Under the pieces are notes generated by a model. That model did not search any database. It was given only the letters and a program-made list of their open reading frames with translations, and was not told the origin of the DNA. The position numbers were made by a program, and so were the translations under genes. DNA of 64,000 nucleotides from contig NC_092312.1 in the NCBI RefSeq assembly GCF_036785885.1, forward strand, positions 25,500,001 to 25,564,000. The letters are read 5' to 3'. Positions 10,317 through 20,739 of this stretch are shown here, one piece after another (the stretch's first letter is position 1; every line of letters begins with the position of its first letter). The stretch is from Coffea arabica. Its lineage: Eukaryota > Streptophyta > Magnoliopsida > Gentianales > Rubiaceae.

Positions 10317-11632
10317 GGGTTAAAAACAAAAAAACCCCTGTGGTATAGCTATCATACAGAAAAGCCCCCTGTGGTTTGATATCATACGCATCGGTACCTC
10401 ATAGTTTGAATTATTTTAAAAAATGGACGGAAATCGTCAAATGTACGGCGTTTTTCTTAAACACACTGGAAATGCGCGTGTTTCTTGTGGAAAATAGATT
10501 TCTACCACAAACTTGTTCCTAATATGCCTACTTTACCCTTCACACTTTAATAACAAGAGAACTTTACCTTTCGACACCTTTTCTTCTGCTTGATTCCTCT
10601 TGGATCCCAGTGTTTTCAACAATCTGATATTCAATCTTTATATGCATCTCTTTGGTATACAAGAGCAGGCTAGACCTAGCTCAACACGTCTTTTAACCTC
10701 ATCCAAAGCACAGCTAACAGCATTTTGAAATGCTTCTGAGTTACTTTGCTTCTCTATCTGAGAGAAATGTGGCCGGAAGGGCTTTAGGAGAGATGCATCA
10801 TTCCAGGCAAAAGTTCGGTCTCCAAAATATGCTACGAGAAAACAGTCCTTTTTGTAATATTTGACTGCCTTCTCTGAAGCATCAGCAGGATCAGATATTT
10901 GTCCAGGTCACCAAGGATGGCTTCTGACTTTCCCCAAACTAAATCTGTTATGGAGAATTCATTTTCATTCTGTGGTGGCGAAACATATCCAGCTTGATGT
11001 ATACTCAGCAAGCTTGGAAGCTTTTCTGTTTTCTCGTCCATTCTTTCTGTTGGGTCCGTCTTAGAAGCATTTTCTGGACTTGATAAATCTTGCTCTTTAT
11101 GGTTAACCTGTCCATCATGCTGGTACTATTCTCCAACTCCTATATCTTTCTAGTCCTCTAAAGACTTAGTATCTGGAATAGCAACCTGCATCAGATTATT
11201 AGGAATATCAATCTGCATCACATCATTACCATTGGTCTGGCGGCATTCACTTTTGCTTTCAACCAACTGAGACACTACCCCAGATTCTGCTGTTCTATTG
11301 GTTTGATCCCCATTTGGTTGAAAAGTTTCATGACTGCCAATATCAACCTCGCCATGGAGACATTCAGAAACACCTGCACCTTCAGATCGATCAGAATCTT
11401 GAGCATTAGAGAGAGAAGCATCAGTATCGATACCAGTACAAGATACTTCTGCAATTTTCGCTTATATTAAAAGGGTATTTTCGTCGTTTCACTTAACCCT
11501 GTTACATTTGACGATTTCCGTCGATTTTTCAGAATAATTCAAACCATAGGGTACCGACACGTATGATATGAAACCACGGGGGATTTTTCTGTATAATAGC
11601 TATACCACAGGGGGCTTTTATGTTGTTAACCC
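10317..11632 (-). mobile_element. Pack-MULE carrying a PWWP-domain gene fragment
   Basis: This 1316-bp element has inverted repeats of about 130 bp. The left end begins GGGTTAAAAACAAAAAAACC and the right end is its imperfect complement ending TTGTTAACCC. Both arms share CCTGTGGTATAGCTAT-type and GACGATTTCCGTC-type blocks. A perfect 9-bp target duplication (AAAAATAAA) flanks it. It encodes no transposase. Instead the interior (about 10552-11460, read on the minus strand) is a cellular gene piece with a PWWP domain. Mutator-like elements with captured host sequence are called Pack-MULEs. It lies inside the LTR retrotransposon interior, so it inserted after that element or was carried within its lineage. 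Confidence 0.85.
10552..11460 (-). pseudogene. Captured PWWP-domain protein fragment (broken)
   Basis: Read on the minus strand, the insert starts with an acidic and polar stretch (HETFQPNGDQTNRTAES, then SECRQTNGNDVMQIDIP). It then enters FSITDLVWGK, the opening of a PWWP domain of the plant PWWP1/PDP type. The domain continues as RSHPW-stop-PGQI, DASEKAVKYYKKDCFLVAYF, GDRTFAWNDASLLKPF, SQIEKQSNSEAFQNAV and VKRRVELGLACSCIP. PWWP domains bind methylated histone tails and DNA. Here a one-base deletion lies between LVWGK and the following residue near 10930, and a TGA at 10908-10910 replaces the second Trp of PWWP. Further stops lie upstream near 11150. The fragment cannot make an intact protein. 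A parent gene should exist elsewhere in the genome. Confidence 0.8.
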
Positions 11633-11641
11633 AAAAATAAA

Positions 11642-11978
11642 TAACGAAAAAAAAGTAACAGTTATGTTAGTGTGTGATAAAAGTCAGCTGCCGATTTGTG
11701 GATTTAATGTTGAGATTTTAGTTAATAATTGGACCATTTGCTGATAAATGTTGTGTGTCATTCCTTTTTTTTAGATTAGTTAACCTAGAATTGAAGGAGT
11801 TTGTGGTTTAGAAGCTAACCGGGGTGATGTTTCTTGGGTATTGATCACTTATGCTTGATATATATTTTTTTTGATATCTTGGCAATATGGTAGATGGAGC
11901 AATGGCCATTGTCAAATATTGGTGTTTGTTTGATGTTCTCATGTTTGAGGACAAGCATGATTTAGGTGTGGGGAGAAT
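11642..11978. other. 3' interior of the LTR retrotransposon with polypurine tract
   Basis: Noncoding. It ends in GGACAAGCATGATTTAGG followed by a purine-rich tract (11965-11977) immediately before the 3' LTR, the position where plus-strand priming occurs in LTR elements. Confidence 0.6.
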
Positions 11979-13325
11979 TGATAGGTTGCAATTTTATCAT
12001 TTATTTTATTATTAATTTCCCCTATTACCTGACCCGATGTGGATTAATTGCTATATTCTACTCACTTTTGATATTTTGCATTTATTTCAGCGAATAGAAC
12101 GAAAATATCATAACAAGTGCCAATTTGACAGTCATTAGGAAGGAGTTCAAGAAGCAAGCGTTCAAGGGCATTTTTGGAATATCAAGACGCGACCCTTTTT
12201 GATAATTTGCGGAAGACAGTATTGAAAAAAGGAAACAAAAGACCGAAGTCTTCCTCACCGTTGGGGGGCGCCGCACAATAGCTAGGTATTAGAATAGGAG
12301 CATTAGATAGGAAATAGGAATAGCAGGGAACTAGTACTAATGGAGATTTAGCTTTTGACTTTTCTTCTTGGTAGCTTTGTTCACTCGTATGTCAAGACCA
12401 ATTGAAACATTGAATGATTCTCTGTGACTTTGCTTTTCGTCAACATTCGACGAGTTGAATTTGCCAAATTCCCAAGACAATGGCTGCGGTTTTCTTTTCA
12501 ATTTTGTATAGGTTTTTTGCATCGAATATGAATTAATTTTCTCACTCTAGTCAAGGGACAACGGAGGCTCTGACTCGCCTAAAAATTGTGAGATCGATTT
12601 AATTTTATCATTTCCTTTTATTTATTGGTATTCGCATATTCTTTGATTGCAGTACTTATGATTAATTAATTAATTGATTGTCTTGAATTCAGATAATTAG
12701 TTAACTTGATAATTTATTGTCAATTAAGGCATTAAATCCGTAATTGTTTAATTGTCTCAAAATAGTGCCAACAGGCATGATTAGATTTGTGTCAGGAGAA
12801 TACGCGGACTAATCTAAAATAACTCTGGTAGTGTATTATTTGGTTAGAATAGCGCTCCTCTAATACATAAGGTAATTGAGGAATTAAATCTTACGGGCGT
12901 ACCTAAAATTATTTCTCAATTAGGGCAGTGATTAACGGGCGTACCTTAATCACCGGCACAGTAATGAGGGGTTGACTGTCATCGCTTGTTTGACAGTTAT
13001 AACCTATTTATTAGTAAATAATTGAAATTACCTTTGTTTCAATGATCAATTAGGTGAACCATTGCTTAAGTTATTTCTTGGTTAGATCATTAGTTATCAT
13101 TCATTTGACTTTAGTAAATTGTTATTTAATCTTTAGTAGTTTCTTGGATTTTATTTGCATTTATTTGATTGTCACCTTCTACACAAAAATACCCCATGGT
13201 TACTGTGAATTTGAAAAGAAACAGTTACACCCAATCCCTATGGATTCGATATTGCTTACCACTATCTACAGAAATTAACTTTAGTTGAGCAGGTTTTTAT
13301 TATTGCACAGGCCCAACACCTGTCA
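11979..13325 (+). repeat. 3' LTR
   Basis: A 1347-bp copy of 6298-7654 with the same TGATAGG start and CTGTCA end. It is followed at 13326-13330 by the TGTGC target duplication. Confidence 0.9.
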
Positions 13326-13330
13326 TGTGC

Positions 13331-14302
13331 CTATATTTCTGCTGCCCATTATAGTTTTCTATATTTCTGCTAACTTTAAAGTTTCCTATATCATATGGAC
13401 TTTATTTATGGTGGAATTGCCGGTTTCATTTTTGTTTTCCATTTTTTGGTTGTTTTTGTGTATGATACTCAGCCAGTTGGTTTGCCTGCTAATTTGAACT
13501 TTCATGCTTGTAGCGTTTTCTATTAGTTACTGAGGCCACAAACTGTTAAATTCTTACTATTGTATGAGGATAATTTATTAGCAATTTAGTTGTAAGAAAC
13601 CTATAAAGCAAAAGGAGGGTGGTGGTATTCAGGGAAAAACAATGATAGCTGTCAATGGGTATATTTTTCTGGATAAGGTTCTGAGATTTGAGTCCAATTG
13701 AGCTATCCTGTAAATGAGATATCGAGTTACCTCTTCCAGCCCCTTCTTTGCCAGATTTGATTGGTTTTAAGTAAATAAGTAAATAGAAATTTTGTGCACA
13801 ATTGAAACTGTATATTTGATACTAATAAAGTTTGTGCACGATTGGACAATTAGAGCATTGGACATTCTTTGCATGACAGATCCAATCTCAATCGAATTGG
13901 AATTGCATGTCCAGAATGAGTCAAATAATTTCAACAGACTTAGAATAGTCTGATGAGTAGGCACAAGTAATGACTACCGAGTAATCTGATTTTTATGCTT
14001 CTTTTCTTGGGTATGAATACTGCTCTCACCATGTAAAAGTGTAATGATTGTAGGAAACAAAAGATTATTTGGCTTTGCCATCATTCACAGTAATTCCATA
14101 ATGCCTTGGGTACAATATGTTTTGTTTCCTTCCATAACTTATGATTGGGATCCAATTCTTTTTACACAACATGAAGTTACTCAGAATTTGAATATCATTG
14201 CCCAAGTCAAAATCTACAATAAGAACTTCTACTTCTAAACAAATAGCTAATATTTCAGGATACACTTGCTAATTATTTATACTTTAAAACAAAAAATTGC
14301 AG
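13331..14302. other. Remaining original intron of the RPA-like pseudogene
   Basis: No gene is visible. This AT-rich stretch joins seamlessly to 6139-6297 if the retrotransposon and one target duplication are removed, and it ends in a polypyrimidine-poor acceptor TTGCAG at 14297-14302. Confidence 0.45.
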
Positions 14303-14759
14303 GAGCTTAACTTTTCTGCTGAACTAACATCTGCAATCGGAAAGCATTCTATTGTGTGTTTCATTCGCTACTATGAGGCAGATTATCAAGGCCAGAAAGA
14401 AGGCAAGTATAATATTGTCAAGGCATACACTACTGAGGAATCAGTTCACATTCCAATGGCAATCACGACTGCAGAAACGAATGAAAAAAATTCCAGACCT
14501 TCATGCTACTGTCCTGCAGTCTGCTAAGAAAAATTAATTTTTCAGTCCATCAACCAAAAAATTGCTTGATACCATCGCTGAATCTTCTGCTACTGCAAAC
14601 AAAGTGCCGCCCCCAGTGACCATAGCAAAAAGGACCTTGGTTTTTGGAACTGTGCCTTCTGAAATTGGTTTGAATTCTGCTGAAACTAATACATCTACCT
14701 CGCTGCCCACCAATGCACCTGGAAGTCCCTTGAAGAAGCAGCGTGATAATGAACTCTGA

Positions 14760-15653
14760 ACTTCCTTGAAGCCGTTTGAATTGCTAATTTTGCTAATGTT
14801 GAAGCACTTTATAGCGGAATTACAAATCTTGCATCTTTTGACATAATATTGACATCCATTAAGAAATTGTTCTTTTGTGCACCTTAATGGATCTCAATAT
14901 GTGATCTTTTGTAATTGCAGCCTTTCATTGCATTTTATATTAAGCATTCAGCAAGTCATCTCCTATCTCTGTAAGACTAACTTGCACTTGAAGATATCAA
15001 GCTGTTTGTAACACTACTTGCCAATCTTTTGTCATCTTCTCTTATCTTTTGCAATGCTAATGGTTTCTTGGTTTTGTTTAGTCTTATATTGTTAGCTGCA
15101 TGCTTGATTGGTAGTTTATAATTTTAAGAATACTATTTCATAAACATTACTATTAATCTTATTTTATACAAAAATATATGACAATAGATTATAGGGGTCT
15201 AGGCTGTGCTTAGCACAACCGATAACCTCCTAGTAACCAAAGAAAGCGTTGCATCCGGCCAAATCGACATTGGCAGTTGCCACATTGCACATTTATCAGC
15301 GCCTCAACTCCAACAGCCCTAGTCTGCCATATTCCAAAAAACTAATTTTTAACTAAAGCGGGCTAGTCTTGATTGGGGAAAGAGGTTCGTCTACTCTTCG
15401 ATTGAAGTCTTTTGAAGAGAATAATCAGGAGATTAATTTTTTATTCAAAAATTTTCAAAAATTGTAATCCTCATATTATTTGATATAATACATTTGATAT
15501 TTATCAAGTTTTCTTGTCTTTTATTTTAGATAATGAAATTTGTGCTTATACTATTAGTTTTGAATAAATGACAACTATATAAAATTTAAGTTTGCACATG
15601 TATCATAAATGTAACAGTAATAGTATATACATTGTTAATGTACTCATAAAAAA
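14760..15653. other. Intergenic
   Basis: No gene seen. A short near-palindrome, GGCTGTGCTTAGCACAACC, is at about 15202-15220. The remainder is AT-rich without recognised repeats. Confidence 0.4.
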
Positions 15654-16654
15654 GGGATAATTTCAGAAACCTCCCTTGAGATTTCCAACAATTTCATTGA
15701 CCACCTTTAAGGTTTACAAAATTACACTAATCTCCCATGAGGTTAAGGTTTTGGCAACAAAATCAGTTCAAGTCAAAAAAAATACCATTAAGAAAGTACT
15801 TTGAGAAGAGAGATAAAATTTTTATTTCATAAATGTCCTTTATACTTGTGTACAACTTGTATTATAAATAAATAAAAATATATTAATAAAAGTGAGGAAA
15901 GGTAAGTGCAAATAGCAAAGAACCAAAAATAAGAAACAATTGGCTTTCTCTACAAAGTTTGACCAACAGCTAGTGCATTGTATTACAACGGCTATTTTTC
16001 ATGTATTTGCCATTTTGCATGTGGCAATAAGAAGTATTAAGATGGATCTCATTTTGACTTGATGCAGCAAAAATTGAGGTGGAAAAATATTGATTTTGTG
16101 TGAATTTCACAAGTTGAAGGTGAAGTATAGGTGCAGAAACTATAGCTTTGTCAAGTTACAAAGAGGAAATCATGAAATTTATCTATATCCTTTAGCACCA
16201 ATAATAAATATTGCAGGTGTAATTGCAAGGCAATTGTGAAGATTTTTTAGAGTGAAAAAATCCAAACAAATATCAATTTGGTGTATCAATTTCTGAGAGT
16301 GAACAAATATTTGAGACATCAATTGACACTATTTTGTAAGTGCAGGTTACTATTTATAATTAAAAAAAATTTCAACAGTTGTTTTCGTGAATTAGTTACT
16401 AACAATTAACTAGTGTCCTAATTACTTAATTGTCTATCGTTTGGAAAAAAAAATTACTTAATTGTCAAATATTAACTTTCAATAAAACATAATATCTTAG
16501 GGTATATGAGTAATTTTCTCCTATGTGGTGTAAGCAATTGGACCCACAATGCTGCCAAGTGAGGTTAACGTTATTTTGTAAATCTCAGGGAGACGAATGA
16601 AATTGTTAGAAATCTCATGAGAGATTTTTGAAATGGGATTTCTGAAATTATCCC
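15654..16654. mobile_element. MULE-like TIR element, GGGATAATTTCAGAAACC family, copy A
   Basis: About 1.0 kb bounded by GGGATAATTTCAGAAACCTC on the left and the complement GAAATTATCCC on the right. The inverted repeats extend imperfectly for about 100 bp, with shared AACAATTTCATT and TACAAAAT blocks. Two relatives in the window (22804-23836 and 54990-58885) have 9-bp target duplications, which suggests the Mutator superfamily. Here flanks CATAAAAAA and TAAAGAAAA are similar but not identical. No transposase is visible. Confidence 0.7.
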
Positions 16655-17851
16655 TAAAGAAAATTACCTAAGTTATTTGTGTTTTATCTTTTCTAGCAAC
16701 TTTTCTTTTTCTTCTGGGACAATTTGGTCATTTCAGTGCGCGGTGGTGTCTCTCTGTTCAGCCTCTCAGCAATTGCCGTTTGTCAAGTACTCCATATCCC
16801 TTGTGTATCCCAACCTCCTCCTGCTGCTTCTCCTCGTCCTTCCGCCGCTGCCTCCTCCTACTCCTCTTTAATCCCTTATTCCCCACCCGAATCCGCCTGG
16901 CGTCAGGCCTTTCTCTCGCTGTTTTTGTCTCCGTTGCTTTCTTCCCTCTCCTCTGTTTCACTATTTCTCTCTCCCTCTTGTGATGCTGAAATCGGTTGAT
17001 CTATAGCATATATTTGATCATTGGTTGTGACGAAAATATTCTGTCAGAGATATGAATCAAAGGAACCGGGTAAGCACATACTAAAGCCTTCCTTTTCTTG
17101 TACTTCTAATCATCTGTACCTTGCTTTATCTCCAAAATTTTTGGTCGATTTACTGATTAAGATGCAATTTTTATTAACCTATTTAAATCTTTGGTGCAGC
17201 CATGATGGGAACCCAGACAAACCAAAACCAATTACCAGGCAGCTGTGTTCTTGTGACCGACAAATAAACGCAGCAAAATCGCACGTTAGCAGAATCACAG
17301 GACCGATTCAGGTACCATCATCAGTTGAACTGGAAGTTCAATAAATGGCTACAAACATATTGTAGAATATTGGGTAGAATTTCTAGGCTTAATGGAGTGA
17401 AAAATTTGTTAACTTTTATACCGTGTTACAGAATATTATTGAGTTGCTTTTAAATCCACTTCACCTACCAGTGGAAAGTAATGATTAATGGTATGAATGA
17501 CTGTTCAATTTTATGGGTGAAAGTAGCAACCTAGAAGTTCTGACTGTATTAAGCATACTATGGAATTTTGTGCTTTCCGAATGTATTTTGCCTTTGAATT
17601 CTTGCCTATAAAGATCATATTTTCTGAAAACTAATTCCTCCCTTGTTTGCATTGTCATAGCTTAGTTTAGCTGAGTTTGAGAGTAAGCATGTTTATGGAG
17701 GGTTAATTCTTCGTTAGAAGTAGGTGAAATTGATATTTTTCTAGTATAGCACCTGATGAAATGTTTCAATGAATTTCTCATCAGAGTTCATTTCTTTCGC
17801 AACACATCCTACCACTTGGCAAGATAATCGTAGCAGAAGACTTCAATCATT
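16655..17851. other. Upstream region of the SMP-30-like gene with unassigned exon-like segments
   Basis: A pyrimidine-rich segment (16800-16980) is followed by ATGAATCAAAGGAACCGG|GTAAGC near 17053-17076, a possible exon end. GTGCAG|CCATGATGGGAACCC lies near 17195-17215, a possible exon start. These could be a spliced 5' leader or a small unidentified transcript. The frame 17021-17344 is open, but I cannot match it to any family. Confidence 0.3.
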
Positions 17852-18997
17852 ATGATGCCCAAAATCTCCATTGTCCTTCACCGACTTCTCTCAGGCACCT
17901 GTGCAGCCACTCTTGTCAGATTCCTCATCCTTGGCTCTATCTTTTTTGTGGGTCCTACTTCTGCTCGTAAACCTCACATCGTCAATTTCCAATCGCATAA
18001 TCTTTTCCCCGAGTCATTCAAGTGGGACCCGAGAGCCCAACACTTCATAGTCGGATCCCTCTGCCACCCAACCCTCCTCTCAGTATCTGATGCTGGCGTG
18101 GCTGAAACCATCATCTCAGATTCTTTCCTCCCTCCTAACTCCTCCTTCGTGGGCCTCTCTCTTGACCGCCAGCGCTACCGCATCCTCGTTTGTGTCCACC
18201 ACCCCTCCTCCCCTGCCTACAACGCCCTCGCTGCCTACGACCTCTCTTCTGGCCGCCGCCTCTTCCTAACCCCTCTCCTCAGCGATCCAGACGTGAAATC
18301 TGGCTCAGATGAATCCTCCGACATTGCAAATGATGTTGCCGTTGATTTCTCTGGGAATGCTTATGTCACCAACTCTGGGGCTGACATCATTTGGAAAGTC
18401 AATGTCGACGGGGAAGCTTCCGTGTTTTCGCAGTCTAATGTCTTCAAATCTTATCCAGTGGACCTTACCACATCCTATCACAAGTGTGGTTTAAATGGTG
18501 TGGTTTTCAACTCGAAGGGGTATTTATTAGTGGTTCAATCAAATAGTGGTAAATTGTACAAAGTTGACATTGACGACGGAAGTGCATGGAGGGTGATTTT
18601 GAACAAGGACTTGATGGGAGGTGATGGACTTGCAGTTAGACGTGACGGGGTTTTGTTGGTGGTTAGTCAAGAGAAGTTGTACTTTGTCAAGAGTGAAGAT
18701 AGTTGGGGTGAAGGAGTAGTGTTTGATGAAACTGGCCTTGAGGTTGAGAAGCAGGCCAGTGCAGTTACAGTGGGAGAGGAGGATAGGGTATATGTGTTAT
18801 ATGGGCATGTTAATGATGGTTTGATGGGAAGTGTGGAGAGGGATGAGTTTAGTATAGTGGAGGTTGAGTCAGAAAAGGAAAGTAAAGAAGAGAAAATTTG
18901 GTTGTATGTGCTGATCGGTTTGGGATTGGCTTATTTCATGTTTTGGAGATTCCAAATGAAACAGCTTATCCAAAACATGAACAAGAAAACCAATTGA
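17852..18997 (+). CDS. SMP-30/gluconolactonase-like beta-propeller protein, membrane anchored
   Basis: One uninterrupted frame of 381 residues. Residues about 17-38 are hydrophobic (LVRFLILGSIFFVGPTSA), fitting a signal peptide or signal anchor. The body contains repeated propeller-type strands with the conserved stretch ANDVAVDFSGNAYVTNSG near residues 158-175 and GLNGVVFNSKGYLLVVQSNS near 213-232. These match the plant calcium-dependent phosphotriesterase / SMP-30 superfamily. Residues about 350-367 form a second hydrophobic helix (IWLYVLIGLGLAYFMFW) followed by a short basic tail. The likely topology is a lumenal or extracellular propeller with a C-terminal anchor. The enzymatic substrate is unknown, and plant members of this group are mostly uncharacterised. 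No stops, frameshifts or introns are seen, so it is probably functional. An in-frame second Met at position 2 makes the exact start uncertain by one residue. Confidence 0.85.
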   Translation: MMPKISIVLHRLLSGTCAATLVRFLILGSIFFVGPTSARKPHIVNFQSHNLFPESFKWDPRAQHFIVGSLCHPTLLSVSDAGVAETIISDSFLPPNSSFVGLSLDRQRYRILVCVHHPSSPAYNALAAYDLSSGRRLFLTPLLSDPDVKSGSDESSDIANDVAVDFSGNAYVTNSGADIIWKVNVDGEASVFSQSNVFKSYPVDLTTSYHKCGLNGVVFNSKGYLLVVQSNSGKLYKVDIDDGSAWRVILNKDLMGGDGLAVRRDGVLLVVSQEKLYFVKSEDSWGEGVVFDETGLEVEKQASAVTVGEEDRVYVLYGHVNDGLMGSVERDEFSIVEVESEKESKEEKIWLYVLIGLGLAYFMFWRFQMKQLIQNMNKKTN

Positions 18998-20133
18998 ATT
19001 TTGTGGTTTTCTAACACACCCCCGCTTTCTCTTTCTGGTGGCTGTGACTAATGTGATTTCTGAATTTTGTAAAACTATGCAATTTTGAATAGGCAGACGA
19101 ACACCACGGTTTTCATCACACTGACGCTGCAACCATTATTCTTACTTCAGACAGAGAAAAAGCAAGATTTGATATTTAATCTTAGGTGATTTCAAGGCAT
19201 TGTATAAAAAGCTGTAGAAGTTTTGTTGATATGGCTATTTCTGATCCTTTTCCCTATTTCCTCTTACCTTAGTTCTCCACTATCTGCAAATGGCATCAGA
19301 CAGAAGTTTTGCCATTGTCAAATATGACCTATCAGCTTGCATATAGTTGTTTTCTGGCTGTTTGGTAGTTATTTCTTATTAAGCATGTCTTGCCTGGTTG
19401 CTTTATTGATTTTACTTTTGTAGCTTGTGATCGTCTCCTCCTAGCATATATGGAATGAAGCGCAGGTTGTAACGCTGGTACAACTCTATGTTTATAATCG
19501 TTTTCTCTAGATGTGAAGTCATTTGTTTTGGGGGCCAGAATTTGACTTCTGGCATTTGCATCACATATTCTCCTCTCAAGAAAATAAGATAGCAGATGTT
19601 TTAAGCTCTTGTGACTTGGACATCAACTCTTTGAAGAATTGAATCCTGTGACAGCAGGAACCTTGCATGCTCAAGTTTGCCTGTTTGCCTTCCCTTTGGT
19701 GCAAAGGAGGCTCTGCTTTCGTTGTGCAGAATTCGAAGACATGGCATTTACAAGTTGGACCGACCCTTTCAGCATTCATATGAAGAAATAGATGTCCTAT
19801 AGTTTCTTACTGGAAATGAAAAAGGAAAAATTACCCTCTGGGTTCTAGTACGTGTTCTAGGGAGCTATTTTCTAAAACTCAATTTACTGCGTAACATGGG
19901 AACAACTTCTTCGGATTGCATATATTGGCCGAGGGTAATTCAAACAACACTAGCATAATTTTTGGTTCAGATTTGTAAAAGGACAAAGTACTTGGGGTTA
20001 AATCAAGCCAATTTGAATCATTGAAAAATTAGATATCACGTGATAACTTGAATTGGGTCGGACTCTTGTTGGCATAATTTTAAGAGTGGTACCGTCGAAT
20101 CTCAATTGCAACACTAGTGATTGTTTATTCTTA
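18998..20133. other. 3' flank of the SMP-30-like gene and start of segmental duplication copy 2
   Basis: Noncoding. From about 19540 to 19990 it aligns by eye to 50-700. No gene is seen on either strand. Confidence 0.5.
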
Positions 20134-20344
20134 GGGCCTGTTTTGCAAATACATTTTTGGTCAAATTTATCAGCTACAAGTTTTTTAACAGCATTAACCA
20201 CAGTAACTTCAAAAAACTTTTCAAAAATTTTAAACTGTACACTTCAAAACATCAAAAATTTACACGCTTTAAAAAAATTTTCTACAGTAAGTTACAGTAA
20301 AGTTTTAGACAAATATTCAAAAAATTCATTTGCCAAACTGGACC
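20134..20344. mobile_element. MITE, GGGCCTGTTTTGCAAAT...ATTTGCCAAACTGGACC
   Basis: A 211-bp sequence with inverted ends. The inside has TTACAGTAAAGTTTTAGACA and ACACTTCAAAA blocks shared with the larger element ending at 56595 and with 47190-47408. No clear target duplication was found. It encodes nothing. Confidence 0.6.
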
Positions 20345-20739
20345 ATAGTTCGTACGTAAAAGATCATAAACAACTTGTTTTTTTGTTGGAAAATTTTCGT
20401 GATCGGTAATTAATGCGAAAAACAAGAATTAGAAACCCGTTTTGTTGGTGTTTGCCTTCATTAAAACAATAAAAATAAAAAAAAGCCTGTTTTGTTGTAC
20501 GAAAAGTGGAGTGTGACGGATGTAAAAGAATAAAAGTTGCAGGGCAAAAGATAAAGCATAGAGTTGCAGGAAGCATAGAAGTTCTAACAGATAAACTGTT
20601 AGAAAATTGGCATTGCACATCCTTTCAACAGTTTCCCAGTCGTGCACGTATCACGTTTCCAGAAGGAGTCGGTTCACACTTTGCTCGAATTACGGGAGAG
20701 AGAGCAGGCGTACACTGCAACAAAAATCGCCTTGTTGAC
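20345..20739. other. Intergenic between elements
   Basis: No gene is visible. The stretch ends with CTTGTTGAC, the left copy of the target duplication of the next element. Confidence 0.4.

Larger units (their letters stand above)
6298..13325 (+). mobile_element. Non-autonomous LTR retrotransposon, complete with TSD
   Basis: Two long direct repeats (6298-7654 and 11979-13325) begin TGATAGGTTGCAATTTT and end CACCTGTCA, the TG...CA termini expected of LTRs. A primer-binding site TGGCGCCGTTGTCGAGG (7660-7676) resembles the end of tRNA-Asp, as used by Athila/Tat-like Gypsy elements. A purine-rich tract GGTGTGGGGAGAA (11965-11977) precedes the 3' LTR. The target duplication is TGTGC on both sides. 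The interior holds a gag-like frame but no protease, reverse transcriptase, RNase H or integrase, so the element is non-autonomous. The two LTRs differ by scattered substitutions and small indels, for example the absence of GCATAGGCTC from the 3' LTR. A DNA transposon (10317-11632) sits inside. Confidence 0.9.
5393..14759 (+). pseudogene. RPA1-like (replication protein A large subunit C-terminal) pseudogene split by a retrotransposon
   Basis: Exon-like segments encode a protein resembling the C-terminal OB-fold region of replication protein A 70-kDa subunits, which binds single-stranded DNA and contains a zinc ribbon. Segments: 5393-5465 (PGSGLLINPP...ALKEW); 5550-5684 (YNANKEEIAELI...NTLKD); about 5820-5942 with paired cysteines CENC...CSSC; 6018-6138 (TRIGITMDDSTGSINTIIFD, then EKLIPF); 14303-about 14490 (ELNFSAELTSAIGKHSIVCF); and 14546-14759, a Lys-ending tail. 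GT/AG sites flank most segments. A TGA at 5890-5892 interrupts the zinc-ribbon segment, and the frame is also uncertain near 14480, so I call it a pseudogene. The intron 6139-14302 is 8.2 kb because an LTR retrotransposon entered it; without that it would be about 1.1 kb. RPA-like copies are often carried by Helitrons, but no Helitron ends were found here. Confidence 0.6.
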
